Source: Anisakis pegreffii (taxonomy: Eukaryota; Nematoda; Chromadorea; Rhabditida; Anisakidae). From it: DNA of 64,000 bases. Where the stretch lies: NCBI GenBank assembly GCA_035041965.1, contig JAPYMA010000726.1:1-64000 (forward strand), written 5' to 3'. Of the stretch, positions 24,086 through 37,100 are shown piece by piece. Each line of letters opens with the position of its first letter. Within the stretch, counting starts at the first letter, position 1. The notes under the pieces were generated by a model. That model saw only the letters and a program-made list of their open reading frames with translations. It was not told the DNA's origin and ran no database searches. The position numbers and the translations under genes were made by a program.

Positions 24086-26275
24086 GCCATACTCACAAAA
24101 GCAGTATACGGTAACTTTATATTAGCGTTTACAAAGTTTCAATAGTGAGCGCTTTCGGCTGTGACACAGCTAAATAAACAATGAGTTGGAGTTTCGTGTT
24201 TTACGGGCAACATTCAATAGAACAAGAAATAAAAGCTCAAAAACATAACATTATCAATCTTGTATTTATGACTTTACAGCAGAGGAATGGAGCAACTCAC
24301 CCCTAAGTTCGGGAATTCACCCATTTTCAAATGGAAACCAACAACTCTGTTGGGTAAATGAACTAATTGTAAAACAAAAATGAAACGAAAATTGCAAACG
24401 AGTAAATATTCAATGCCAATAGAAAAAGTGTCAAATGAGGAAGGTCATCAACCTAGGATATTTCTTTCCTAACTTTTTTCCTCACCTCTTCTAGAAACGA
24501 TGGGGCAAAACAACTCTAGAAACGATCATGCTTATGGTAGGCAGAATTAGGAGAAAGAACTTCCGCCCAAAAATGCATTCCTTGATCTAATTAAAGATAT
24601 CGGAATAGGACAAGGCAAAAATTTCTCGCGTCTCAATCTCAATATTCAACACAAAATTTAATCATCTTGTCTCGATTCGGAATTATTTCGCGATTCACAT
24701 CCTGAACACGCTAACCGTGAGCGGCGATGTGAACGAGGAGAGCGCTGTGTCGCAATATTACGAACGGTATCGTCGTTGACATGAATGAACTGATGATATT
24801 TTCATTCACTGTACACGACTGGTATTATTTTATTCATGATACTGCCTGCAATGGCCTTCAACGACTACTCTCATTGCTGCTGGTTCGCTTTAAAACTCAA
24901 CCGAAATTATCAAACCAGACACTGAACTCTACTCAGTCCATATGAACACTATCGATTGATCGATTCCAGTCTTCATGCAATCAATCATTTCTGCATATTT
25001 CAACTCTCCAAATTTAATCTCTAAAAATTTCCAACTACTCGATCGCGGCTTAGCAATACTTTACTCTCGCATTGATTCGTATGATTGTACACATTTGTGA
25101 CTGCCACCCGAAAAAAAATTATCAAGCGAAAACGCGCATAAAATCAAGCTTTCATTCGCAGCCACACTGAACGATCCACTCTTCACCAGAAACTACTGAA
25201 TACTAAAAACTACTGATAGTGAATAATCTTATCTTACTGAAAGTAAACTGACCTACTTCCTACTTCTCGAAATCATCACCACATAAAAACTGACTAATTA
25301 ATAGCAACTGTAATGCCCTATAAGCTTTCCTCTATGTCCACCATAAACTATTGTTTAGTGGCTCAGGTCCGAGCTCAATTATCCTTAAATCAGCGATTCC
25401 TCACCAAAACCGTTCCACTATCGAAAAAGACATTCTCTCAATGTCGTTTGCTTTTTCACTGACTGTCAATCAAATAATTCTTCATCGAATAGAAATCAAA
25501 AAAATGAGCAATGTTCCTTCAACCAATTGCAAATAATAATCGTGAACGTATGAGTGGTTAGACGTGGAAAATTTAGGGTTTGTATGAAATTTCATTCACA
25601 TTCAGTGCAAACCGCTCGTAGTCAATACGATATTATGCAGAGTTTGTAATACAAATACTGTACACAACATTGATAACCACATTACTTGATAAAATATTAA
25701 AATGCCACGAAAAAGACATTACTCTTTGTATGTCATACCGCATCACCAAATTTAGGATGTCATTTCACGTTTGCGAGTAAAACAAATCTGATTCATGACG
25801 AAAGCTATGCAGAAGAAGATAACTACAAATATTGAGATGATCTAAAATAATATCAAAAGAAATGATATCAAAAGACCATCGCGTAAATTTTCAAAGAACT
25901 AAAATGGCAACTTCATGAGAAGCACTCATAGTTTCATCACTCTGCGATTTGTGTACATAAGAGATTTTCGAATGCACTTTCGAATTAACAAATAAAAGCT
26001 GGATGACTGCACTTTTGAAGATAAAAAAGATAAAAGCGAAGATAAAAGCAAACGAGACGAAATGGAAGAGCTGACAATGAGGTTTTTTTCATTGTTCTAG
26101 ACAGAAAATTCGTCACTGATGAAACAAGAAAAAACGATAATACAGTGATGTTATCCAACTGATATCCAAGTTCTCTAAAGCTTAAAACTTTTTTGGCATT
26201 TGTAATCTCAGAATAAATAGTAACATCTACAGATAACATTGAGTGGCCAGATCTAAGATGTGTAGCATATCCTTT
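24086..26275. other. Intergenic stretch, no gene recognised
   Basis: AT-rich DNA with only short overlapping frames (at most 84 codons). No repeats or RNA genes seen. Confidence 0.5.
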
Positions 26276-26279
26276 CCTA

Positions 26280-26490
26280 GCGCCGGATCTGCAGCTCAGT
26301 TGGAAAATTATAAAATTTAGATCCGGAACTATAATCGGAGCCGAAATTTCAAAGATGCGGAACTGAAGTCAGAGCTGAGATTCTGAGAAATGCGGCGCTA
26401 ACTCCACCATGACCGGAGCTGGATTCGAAATCGAAATTTCAGAAATGTGGAGTCGGAACCTGATCTGTGGAGTCAATTTCTTTGAAATTT
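26280..26490. repeat. Degenerate short repeat (ggagctg/ggaactg/gaaatttc blocks)
   Basis: Irregular recurrences of ggatc-tg, cggaac, cggagc and gaaatttcagaaatg-gga at about 40-60-base spacing give a locally GC-richer stretch. It looks like an old tandem repeat. Confidence 0.45.
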
Positions 26491-26699
26491 GGGCAAGGCT
26501 GGTAAGAATAACTAATGATATGGGCAGGTTTTTCGCTTATCATCACGTATTCATCTCAACAACGCTATTAGACGATTGAACTAATAATCACTTCATAACA
26601 ACCATTTCAATAAGTTGAAGATGACTCAATAAAGTCGAAAGAATAGTCGAAAAAATGAACATCGGAAAACGTAATAATAAAAACAACAATACGACGAAT

Positions 26700-27059
26700 T
26701 TACATCATTTCAGAAAATAAAAATTCTCGTGACAACCGAACGACACGATGCGATAAAATATGCATGAGCGAATAACCGATGATCGTGCTAACATCACATC
26801 TATCTATTTGTTTAGCTACGCGGTGAGTAAACATAGCGCGTTTTGGAACGGACGAATTCGTTCCAACAAAATAGAATGAATTGATGAAAATAAACTTGTG
26901 AGAATCATACGAATAAGAGTGTTTGCGTTTGTTTACATATGAATGAAAGGGAACGCTTTCGATGGAATAAAACAGGAAAACCGAAAACAATATGACAACA
27001 CTGCGCAGAAATTTGTTAACAAATAGACTCGAAACAAGACGCTGAGATGTTATTCGCAC
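26700..27059 (-). CDS. Unrecognised 119-codon open frame, doubtful
   Basis: An ATG at 27059 opens 119 codons to a stop at 26700. It has one hydrophobic stretch near residue 20-32 (VVILFSVFLFYSIES) that could be a signal anchor, then a basic and aromatic-rich tail. No family motif, no cysteine pattern, and codon choice is as AT-rich as the surroundings. It could be a lineage-specific small membrane protein or a chance frame. Confidence 0.13.
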   Translation of the reverse strand: MRITSQRLVSSLFVNKFLRSVVILFSVFLFYSIESVPFHSYVNKRKHSYSYDSHKFIFINSFYFVGTNSSVPKRAMFTHRVAKQIDRCDVSTIIGYSLMHILSHRVVRLSREFLFSEMM

Positions 27060-27454
27060 ACAAGAAAATATTATGAATCATTATTTTTCCTTAACGATCC
27101 CATTACTCACCCCACTTCCATGAGGTCAACAATGGCACACAATCCCTCCCATCGTTGCTAAGAAGGATGTGGTTTTGATCATACATCACTATCAAATTCT
27201 CTATCAAAACATCAACAAACACCTCAAACAAACTCACTCTAGGTACCATTCGATTACTTCTAACTAACACAAAAACACTGCGTGTCATTCGAATGCACAT
27301 CATGACTCAACAACATTTCAGCTGACAAAAATAACCCTCCTATTAGAGAGTTCCCATATTTACCCGACAATCCATAAAAGTTGACATTCCATATCATATT
27401 TTATCTCGTCTTCGCTCAAAATTATTATCCCTTCGCTTAGCCCCTATGACTTGG

Positions 27455-27570
27455 TGTACACCATTCGATCCAGCTGGATCTCTACATTCAGAAAAATATA
27501 TATTTTGCTGAATAATTTGGCTTACTTGAGGAAATATAGGCATTTTATTAATACTATCTCAAGGCAATGC
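27455..27570. repeat. Detached relic of the 406-bp satellite
   Basis: About 115 bases follow the satellite order: tacaccattcgatc, ggatctct.cattcag, then aaaaatatatattttg, gcttacttgagga, and tttattaatactatctcaa. The hairpin arms TTGAG and CTCAA are kept. Only a single partial unit is present, 22 kb from the array. Confidence 0.8.
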
Positions 27571-29488
27571 GGGTGCCACTTACACGGCTACAAGGCCACA
27601 GGCTTCAAACCTACATATTACATTCAAGTAACACTGTTTTGTCAACAACGAAAAAATCAATTCGTTAAAACTCTTTCGAAGAGAAAGCGCAATGCGCAAT
27701 GCCAAATGCGAAAATCGCTAGCAAACAACAGATGACAGATGTGTTATGATGCTGACTATGAGAGCGAGGCAAATATTATACTGGAAACGAGTTCCAGGCA
27801 CCATTAAATATGCGTGAGCAGATTACGGAAATAGAAATATATTGTACAACCTTATGCAATAATACACTCATAAAGCGTTCCTTACGCAATATATTATCCA
27901 ACCGTTCGTTAAGCACTATCATTTCACAACGCAAACAGAATTTGCTCAATACGTCGTCACTTTCCTCACTAGTTCCTGTTATCACACGCTCTATCAATCA
28001 AAAAATAATCGCTATGACTCATGAATAATGCGCCGCCCAACGATAACACAACATTGCACAATACGAAACAATATTCCATCGCAAAGTACACATCAGGCTA
28101 AAATCGCTACCCGTAAATAATGATGTTTTGCCGTTTTCCCGTTCTGATAGGAAGTAATTTCAGGGAGTCAAGACGTAACTAACGATGAGAGAATTGAGAA
28201 ACTAATGCCTCCTTCGTGAATTTTTTTTTCGTTCCATAAAACTTCTTCCGCGCTGCCAAGGAAGTTCCGAAACCATTTTCGATATATGCTTCTATTGTTA
28301 TGCGAATAAGATAGTGAATTGCTAACTGACAAGGGGAACGTAATGATATCCTGCCAGACCATAGAATAAGGTAAATGAACCCGTAACATCATCAGTTCAA
28401 TAAACTCGTGTTACAAGAACGAAAACAACACTCAAAGGTAGCACACAGTTGCTTACTTAAGCCTTTCCACTTAACTCGTTCATTCGGAACCATTGATTGA
28501 AAATTTTTATTGTACCAATCAATCGAATACATTCAGTTCGAAACAATTTTCATTGCGAGCAACCAATCTATTAATCATCTACAATTTACAAATACAAATA
28601 ATCATTAAAATAAAATGTGAAGCAAGCTATCAAATTCAAAAAAATATACACAATATGAAGAAAATAAAAATTCCAACAACGAAGTGAATTCAGCAATCAA
28701 AAGACAGCAATCAATAACAAATGTCCAAAACAATAACTGCATTAATTCAAAAATCAACTGTCCAAAAATGGCTGTCTCCTTATCGTCAAAAAATGCTTCA
28801 CAATATAATATATCACTAACTTTCAAGTTTACCTTCCACTCAAGAATACAATTTCTTATCCTTCATTATCATTATAATATCAATCAATTTCTCCTCACAA
28901 CATTAGCACACTCTTAACTGTTATGAGAATTTGACTGCGTGAATTTTTCACTTCACTGCAATCATACTCTATACTTTACCTACAGACAACCTTACCTAGA
29001 GACATCAATACTTTTATGATACAAACTTATTCACTGAAAAGATATTACATCATGATTATTCTAACAAACGAACATTTTTTTTAAATTTCTGATCTACGCT
29101 ATCCAGCGAAATGTGGACAATTGCAATAACACAATTCAATGAAATATTTGAACATATAAAATCTTGCGAAAAACAACTTCAAATAACATTTTCCACCGAG
29201 TTAATAACAGATCAAATTTCACTGGTTTTACAGGTAGTTATTATACCCCATGTACCGGTCTATGCCTTGCTCAATTCAAATATATAGACATATATACATA
29301 TCCACATGCAGTGGTTTAGACATGCTTTCATCATGAGAATGGGTCATCGTGTAGAATATGATCAAACAATTTTCAAAATTGGTCAAAAGAATTCCAGAAT
29401 CTCGTTTTTCTTTCCGTTTAAGAAGAAAAACGAAATGACCGGTTACATTCAACCCTCAACCTCTTAAAATATTATCTGCCTAACCATA
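27571..29488. other. Intergenic stretch, no gene recognised
   Basis: Short frames only (at most 77 codons), all of ordinary AT-rich composition. The right end should include the 3' untranslated region of the CLCC1-like gene. Confidence 0.5.
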
Positions 29489-32400
29489 TCAATATGGTAT
29501 CCTTCCCACACTTCTAGATCGTTTCTCACTACTACTACTCGTTGATCGATGACGATTCCGTCTCGTCAACATAGTACCGCTTCTTGAGGAATGTGGAAGG
29601 ACATTCGATTCCTGTATTACGGTTGTTTCATTAACTCTCGTAACATCATTAGGGCAATGATTTTGGTGTTGACGTGAGGGTAAGTTCGTTTCTGGTTTGG
29701 CTTCGACTCGGTTAGATAAATTTTGATAAGGACGCTCGGTTAGATGACGGGGTGGTGATGTTACGGGGTTGGGCAAAGAAATATGATCGTAATGGTGAGA
29801 AATGGTATAATGGGGTTGTTGTGGTTGAATTTGCTGGTGATACGGAGCTGTACCTGAAATTAAACTCGATGAATTCTAATCACCAAGAATATGAAGAAGT
29901 GTTGTACTTGGCAGGAAACATTTACAAAGTTTTTGATAATTAACTTTCAGTCATAAAGTCTGATAGATTTTTCATCCATCACTCTCTATTCGGAACATTT
30001 TTTTACCAATCTATTTCCGATACTCTGCGATGAAATCCCCTACATCTAAGTTTACCATTCAAATATTACACTCATCTCTTTATCAGAATAACAATCCCTC
30101 TCTAATTAAGTACACTGCAACAATTATCACTTTGAGACAGGAAACAAAAATTCGTTACAAATGAGCCGAAAATAATCAAAAAACAACAGTTGAGACTGAC
30201 CAGCTGGTTCAAGTGTAGCGAAGATGGTTCGCAATCGATAGCCACACAACCAAAAGAAAATCATAACAACCAGAAAGATGAATAGCAAAGTTTTGATGAG
30301 CACCAACGGAAGCGGTGTATCGCGATAGAATTCCGTAATAAACGTGTTGTAATGACGTCCGAATATTCCCAACGGAGTGAAAATAAAATTCGACAAAACA
30401 TCCGATATTACATCCAACGGTGATATCTCGTAAAGTGGATCCACGAAAAGATCCTGAAAAGAACTGTGAGCATTACGCGGTTCAGAACTCACCTGGGAAG
30501 GAGAAACATTAATACAAAACATTGACAAACCTCATGATATTGTAAACAATCACTCTTTTGCTGTTGAATGAAGAGAAGATTTCGAAACACTTTGAAAGTT
30601 TGCGACAGAAGGCCGGTTGGCTTACAATGATCAGCCACATTCACTTTGGATCGTGCTATACGTGCAGCAACATTCTCCTATAAAGTCACATCTGTTCTAT
30701 GTGCCGAAACGTATTACGCAAATAGACGACGTTGCAAAACACAAAATTTAGATACTCTTGATTAAATTTAAATTTTCTTTTTCATTCTCATATGAATCTC
30801 GTCAGTTTTCCACGTTTCATTTTATGTATTAACCTTTAATTTATTTTGTAATTCTCTCATTTTCACTATTATTCAATCTGCTGTCATCATGTACATCACT
30901 GTCCGCAAATGCTATTAATTTCCATGATTACCTCCCAGATTTCTAGCCCAAGTGATTCATGCATAGCACAACAAGCCATACCACTAACCGATCCTTACAA
31001 AATCGTACAAAATAATAAGAAATTAAAGAATAAGAGCAGGGCTAAGAATGCGCTATCTGTTAATCTACTACAGCTCGGTCCTCGAAGAAACATAAATAGA
31101 ATACTAAAAATTGATGAAGAGCAAAACGAACTTGATATTTTCGATTGTACACAAAGAACAGTGAAACCATGAATGCAGTTGTGAAGCAAATGAATAGAAA
31201 TGAATTCGTTGAACAACGATTCTTCAAGATAATCAATAGAGCCGGTATCAATATCACAAAATTGAGCAACGGTAAATAGGGCATGACAAGTAGAACGAAA
31301 CGCATTCCGATTGTTGGCTCTTTATACGGATCCAGCTGTAAACGTTGCAAATTCGCTTCATTTCTCATCAATGAAAATCTCATTTTTAATACCAATTACA
31401 GTTTGAAAAGTTTAAAATCATTCAACAATCATGAGGTAAGGGAGGCAGAAATCAATTCAAAACGAGAAAATAATAGCACGCAAATAAACCTGAACGATGA
31501 AGTTTTCGAGTATGATCTTAACTTGTTCACGTAACGAAATCGATTCACTGCTCGACTTCAAATAACGGCGAATCGTTGCCAAATCTTCTGAGGTGAACTG
31601 AATCTGAGCCACTCGATCCACATAATTCACCTAGAAATGCATATCCTCTACTCACTAATGCGAAATAATAAATTTTAGACATGTCAAATTATTTCAGAAC
31701 GACTCTCCAATCGAGAAACCACAATTTACTCGAATAAATAAACACTAACAAGTTGCACAAATTGAAGGCGATACCACAAAATTACTGATTAATTTCACAA
31801 TTCAAACGTGAACAATCATAGAATAAACAAACAAATGAATACAAATGCGGTACCGTATCAATATCAAAATTCAACCGCGATATCAAATTTCGAATGAGTA
31901 ATTTCATCGCTGGATCACTTTTTTGCTGAGAATGTTGACCTAGAGCCATAAGGGATGTTTCATCTTTCTGAAATGAATTTTTATTCCGTACGCAAATATT
32001 TGAAAAAGTAACGATAACTATTATTCCAATGAACGAATCTTTTGAATGAAAATGACGATTGAAGAAAATGTTCTTCAGGAAGCGAAAAAAATTAATTTTT
32101 CGTTTTAAAACACTCTTAACTTTGGGTGATTGAATTGTGATGAAGTGTAACCCTTTCCTGAAATCGATAAAATAGTAAGAGGGTCTACCCAATATTTGTT
32201 CACTACCGATATGAGGTCGTTTTGGAGTTCATAACAATGTTTCCGGTCGCACTAGCTATAAATTTCTAAAATCGAACGTGACTCAAGAACCTACATTGTT
32301 TCGCAGACACTGCTGTAATTTCTGCTCACAAGCAGCCAATAATTCAACGTTTTGATGCTCTTTTTGATAGGATGCAAACGGATCCGTTGGATCTTTCCAG

Positions 32401-32501
32401 TCCGAATGATCCACCGACAAATCAATGTCCACGTTCTCGGCAGCGCATCCAATTGTACACAATAAGAACATACCGAATATACCACAAATCAGCATTTTCA
32501 T
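29489..32501 (-). CDS. CLCC1-like ER membrane protein (chloride channel CLIC-like 1)
   Basis: Homolog of CLCC1, an ER multi-pass protein linked to chloride/calcium homeostasis. Eight exons (minus): 32501-32291, 32157-32114, 31967-31854, 31630-31490, 31335-31132, 30677-30531, 30453-30201, 29853-29489; 1479 nt, 492 residues, against 551 in human. Residues 1-20 form a signal peptide (MKMLICGIFGMFLLCTIG). Next comes the family's DWKDPTD motif and a luminal helical part (DPAMKLLIRNLISRLN, DLATIRRYLKSSSE). Then follow LDPYKEP with a hydrophobic stretch (LPLLNFVILIPALLIIL) and a second (FLFICFTTAFMVSLFFVY), a cytosolic segment with DHCKPTG, FTPLGIFGRHYNTFITEFYR, and a last membrane segment (LIKTLLFIFLVVMIFFWLCG). 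The tail is polar, Q/H/S/R-rich and ends in SSSSEKRSRSVGRIPY. It is divergent from the ATR gene. All junctions keep frame. Channel activity is inferred from the family only. Confidence 0.9.
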
Positions 32502-33383
32502 TTATTCACTCCATGAAATTCGTATCGGATATCAATCCTTCTGAAATATTACTTCAGGTACTCGCATTCACGGGTTTATCCAACCGAACAATAGGTCAGG
32601 AACACTTCATGTACTGAATGGTCTCAGCCTCCAAATCAGGCTCACACGAACCTCTCATAACATCCTAACTCACCGGAATTCTTAAGCAGTGACCCACCAG
32701 AACATGATCCGGTACTTTTGCTGTTGACGTGCTCGTGTGCTCACAAGCTTCACACATAAGTCGAAGCCTATGTGTTAGCCTCATCACTAGGCTAAGCTTA
32801 AGCATACTCCTGATTTGACTTCAAACTGCATAGATACAAATGCGGCGAAGCGGTAACCGAAGCATATATGTGTGTTGGCGCCCGTTATCAGCAAAAGGCT
32901 CATGATCTTGATTTCGACAATAAAATGCCAATTACAACTAATTGTAGGGATGAAACCATGTTGCTAGCAAAACATTTTGATAAGTGGATTCTCAGCTGAT
33001 ATCAAAAATTAGCATGAAATCAGTTAACCAATATAAAACGTAGCAAGTGAGATAAGGTATACATTATTTATTAATCGAAGACGTCTTCAATACACAATAA
33101 CGTGCGTAATTCCAATACTATATACTGAATTTCATCATATTTAAGCTAATAATGAAAAAAATGAAAAGTAATATGATGAAAAATTTTTTTAATTAGCCGC
33201 CAAGCAGTGACCATTACAGCGTAGTGCCCGGTCATCTGGCCCCCATAGTAGGTTTCGGTTTGAATTGAGCAAACGTTTCATTTTGTGCGCATATTACGAA
33301 ATGTTAGATCAAATTAATTTGATTTGTAGATCAGGATGAATATTTAAGGTTTTGATGAATTATATTGGAATACTGATTAATTC

Positions 33384-33875
33384 AATTAATTATGGCGCGA
33401 TAATCGTCTCCGGAATTCGTATATAAGCGAACTGATTCCTCACTTGTTTCGGTGTGCACCTGCAGGGCACTGCAGGTGCAAGTGGTGGTGCTGAGTCTGA
33501 GACTTAGTAACCTCATCCACTGAAATTTTTGTATGTGTTCCCAAGGGAACACTTCTGCCCTCAGCCGAGGGTGGACTCCCAGGGACCCGGGTAAGGTGTC
33601 CGTTTTCGGCTCGGGCAAACAGTTCACCCTCAACTGAGGGCGAGCGCCCTAACCACCCAACTCTTTAAGGACCTAGGGTCTTTTCAGGGACTCCTCACCC
33701 TTTTCGGAGGACCCTACTCCCTCTCGGGGGTACCTACTCCCTTTTCGAGGGACTCTCTTCCCTCTAAGGGGGACCCACTTCCTTCTCGGGGGTACCCTGC
33801 TCCCTTTTCAAGGCGAACCGAAACTATAGGAGGCCTAGTAGCCTGCTACTACCTGGCAGGAACTAATTAATTATG
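33384..33875. mobile_element. GC-rich hairpin-array element with 11-bp flanking direct repeats
   Basis: AATTAATTATG occurs at 33384-33394 and again at 33865-33875, bracketing about 470 bases that are much richer in G+C than the flanks. Inside are perfect small inverted repeats: TGCACCTGCAG/CTGCAGGTGCA (33455-33480, 4-base loop), GTGTTCCC/GGGAACAC (33535-33552, 2-base loop), CCCTC/GAGGG (33558-33571) and CCCTCA/TGAGGG (33627-33640). A minisatellite follows. No coding sequence is recognised; the 83-codon minus frame at 33382-33633 looks accidental. The direct repeats suggest insertion of a non-autonomous element, but both copies are AT-rich words, so chance is possible. Confidence 0.5.
33688..33814. 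repeat. 21-bp GC-rich minisatellite, about six units
   Basis: Six units of 20-22 bases follow one another, of the form gga-cc-actcccttttcgag(gg). Units alternate between cttttcga and ctctcggg centres. Most contain a self-complementary CCCT ... AGGG core, so the single strand can fold into a row of short stems. Confidence 0.75.
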
Positions 33876-34138
33876 CGCTTTTGAGTTATCTGACTCCTGA
33901 GTTCCATTGATAACGGAAGATTTCCGGATTAAGTCCCGGACAGTGTCCCTGGAGTGGTAACCACCGAAAACTGATCATACATTAGATTATATTTTCTTCC
34001 ATTCGGATTTGTCAATCATTTTTGCCGATCGTCCTATTGTTAGAATATGCAATCAGTTGAAAATCTGGCGAATTTTGCAGGGTATTTGACGGGATATTTT
34101 CATGCGAGATTCGAGTGAATGAATGGAAAGTACGTAGG

Positions 34139-37100
34139 ATGTCAATGGTGACCGAGAATGGGGGACTGAACTCGGACGAATCGTTCAGATTGATTGAAAC
34201 TCTCTTCGATCGTCTACTTCGGGATGCTTCGACGTCGAAAAAGCATGATAGAACAAATAAATCTTTGTAAGATTTTCGAGATTTTGATTAGTTTTTTTTG
34301 ATTACTTATTCGATGACTTAATCACCATTCTCTTATAAGGATTAAAAGTTTTATCGAGTTGTTTTCAATATCTTTGAAGCAATTGATTGGATGGAATGTT
34401 TGAAAGTAATGGAATTATGAGGAGGAAATGCGAAATATATTTTTCAAAAAATTTTCAATGTTATTTGAGGTGAAAGTTTATAGAGAATATATGAAAAAAC
34501 TCTTTACTAGAAAAGTTTAATAGTTGTAAAGGAATAACAATCTAGATGAGATATAAGGTGGTCGTTTGGAAGGATTTATAGTAGACGATGTCCAGTGAAA
34601 AGAATGTTTCAATTTTGTCAAAATTCTCATTTTTAGCTCAGATGAAAATTCGTATATGTTATGCAAAGTTGTGGAATACGAATTCGATGAGAAAGCTCGT
34701 AGAAGCGTTGATGTTGGCGTTGGACATCTGCGTTTATTACCTCAACTCTTCGATAATTTTCTTCGAATCTATCCGGACGCCCTTCTTCCAGGTGAATACT
34801 CCCATTGATTCGATTACTTCTTATTACCAGTCTCTTTTAGGGATTAATATCTGCGTTTTTGTGCATCTGATTCTCTTTAATGTTTACATCGCATTGTTTA
34901 TTATTGGAAGCTAACTTGAAGGTGTAAGAGTGAGAACTTTTATGAATGTAGTTAAAATTCCTGAAGTGGTTCTCAAATGTTTCTTACGATAAATTCGGAA
35001 TTGTTTCAGTCAAAATTGTTCCATTTGAATTCAAAATCTGTTTGTATGGGAGGAAAGTTCTGTGAGAGTTAGATACTCTTTGATTTGTTTGTGTGGAATA
35101 TGTATTTGTTCGATTGATCTCTTTGATACTGACATTATTTCGATCGTTATCCCCGTTTCTAGAGGCAATCATATGGACAATCGCGAAAATGTTATCACTA
35201 TTGAGCAGGGCGATTATGTTCGATGAGCTTGGAGGACTCTATCAGCAACATTTAATTGCATTATGTAAATATTTGCCGAATCAGTCGAAGAATTTCGTAC
35301 TGAAACAAACAGTTTTAGCTTTGTGCGGTTGGTTTTTCAATTTGTTGGCTTAGTTTCTGATGGGTTTATCAAATTATTCCGATTCTGAATGAAGTATTCT
35401 CGTTTGAATCAGCAGTGTTCTGATTTTTGGATAGAATTTTTGTGATCAGGAATTTGAAAAATGTCTTTGATCATTGATAAGAGTTTCGATTTTCATTGTT
35501 TCCTTAAAAAGCGAGTGTGATATTGTGTTTTTCTGTGGCTGAAATCTTTTGATTGATTCAGTGAATGCGGACGATTTGATTTCAGAAACTGTAAAAGGTG
35601 CGCAGAAGATTTGTTTGAAAACAAGTGAAGAAGAAGATGCAGATAAAGTAAAGGAATTGAGGTGCTCTGAAGGATCGATTAAGCTGTTACCAGTCACGAT
35701 AGAACTGTCTCCATTCAACGAGAATCGCGTATTGCTACAACATTGCTTCCTGTGAATATTCCATCTTGCCTCTTAAATTTCGATCTTCTTATTTAAGTTC
35801 ATAGCATTCGTTGTAGAAATTTGTTTGGAAAGAATTTGAGTATTGTAATGTGGAGTTGGCAACCAACAGGTATTTTTCGCTAATAATTAGCACTATCAGT
35901 GGCTACTGAAGAGGCAGATTTTGAGTTCTGATCGGTGAACGTTGATCGAAACTTGAGTAGCAATTGATTCAACTTTGGTTTAGTGAAATTCTAAGTTTAT
36001 CTGCACATAAATAATCTGGATTTTCATACGAAAACGATATTTTTCCATGAAAATGATTCATATGGTGGATTTGTTATTTACAGTGATTTGATTCAACACG
36101 GTGAATTCGACTGGAAATATCTGCTCGAAGGACGTCTTCTACCAGCGATATGGCGATCACTTTTACCGCTGATCGAGAAGAGTAATTGGGCGTTGAAAAA
36201 CGTACGTTTTGTGTGGATAAATTACGGAAACAGTGTGAGATGTGATGCTAAACGTTGATATAGTCATTGAAGCATTCAGTTTTATGATGGTTTATATGAT
36301 TTTAGAAATGTGTGCTTATTGTTCAACGGCTAATATCGTTGGATCTGTGTAATTGCTTAATGGCCGATGCCACAATCAAAAGGTTGTTGGCGATCGAGAA
36401 TCGTATCGATGAGCTGGAGATGCTCGATGAGGATATTTTGCGATTACAGCAGTCTTTGATCACGTGTCAACATACATTCTCGAATTGTTTAAGAAAGTGG
36501 GTTTGTAGTGTTCATTTGGTTTTGGGATATTTAGGACTATTTGGGATATTATGATGGTTCTGCTGTCGTAGTTGAATTTTGAGTGACTTTCAGGCAAATA
36601 TTTCATGGAGTTTGATGTATTGAACATTGAGTAATTTAGTTGAGATGAACAATTTTTTGATTTTGAAGTTTTAAGGTTTATATTTGAGAATGCTTATAGT
36701 TGATAGAGTATTTGGGCAGATTACAGTTATGGTTTGTTTTTGTCGTGGAGAAAATTTTCACTGTCGGAATGTTTTTTGTGGTTTTGAGATCAATCGCATT
36801 CTAATTGTAAGTCAGTAATTTTAAAGATTCCATACGCAGAGGACATTCGAAGATATTGGAGTGGAGAATCTAATAGAATGGTGTAAAATACTTGTGAAGA
36901 TATGTCAACGACAACAGATACCAAGTGAGTGTTTGGAGCGAACGATTTCAATTGTATTTTCTTAGAAATTTTCAGCAATTTTGTGAATTTCAAATGTGAT
37001 CAGTTTAAGTCGTGAATTTGATTTTTGAATTTTGAATTGTTTTTCGGTGTCGTTCAACTTATCAGTTATTTATTAGTTGTGTTGTTTCATTTTCCTTTAC

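Larger units (their letters stand above)
32502..34138. promoter_or_regulatory. Shared upstream region of the CLCC1-like and ATR genes
   Basis: The two genes are divergent, with start codons 1638 bases apart, so both promoters should lie here or nearby. I could not assign a TATA box or splice-leader acceptor with confidence. Degenerate telomere-like blocks (TTAGCCT ... AGGCTAA) occur at 32777-32800, and the centre is taken by the hairpin element described separately. Confidence 0.4.

Noticed and set aside
29752..29943. 63-codon plus frame over the CLCC1 3' exon
   Set aside because: It is the antisense shadow of the last CLCC1-like exon (29489-29853).
33382..33633. 83-codon minus frame in the GC-rich element
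   Set aside because: It crosses several perfect palindromes and has no recognisable protein features.
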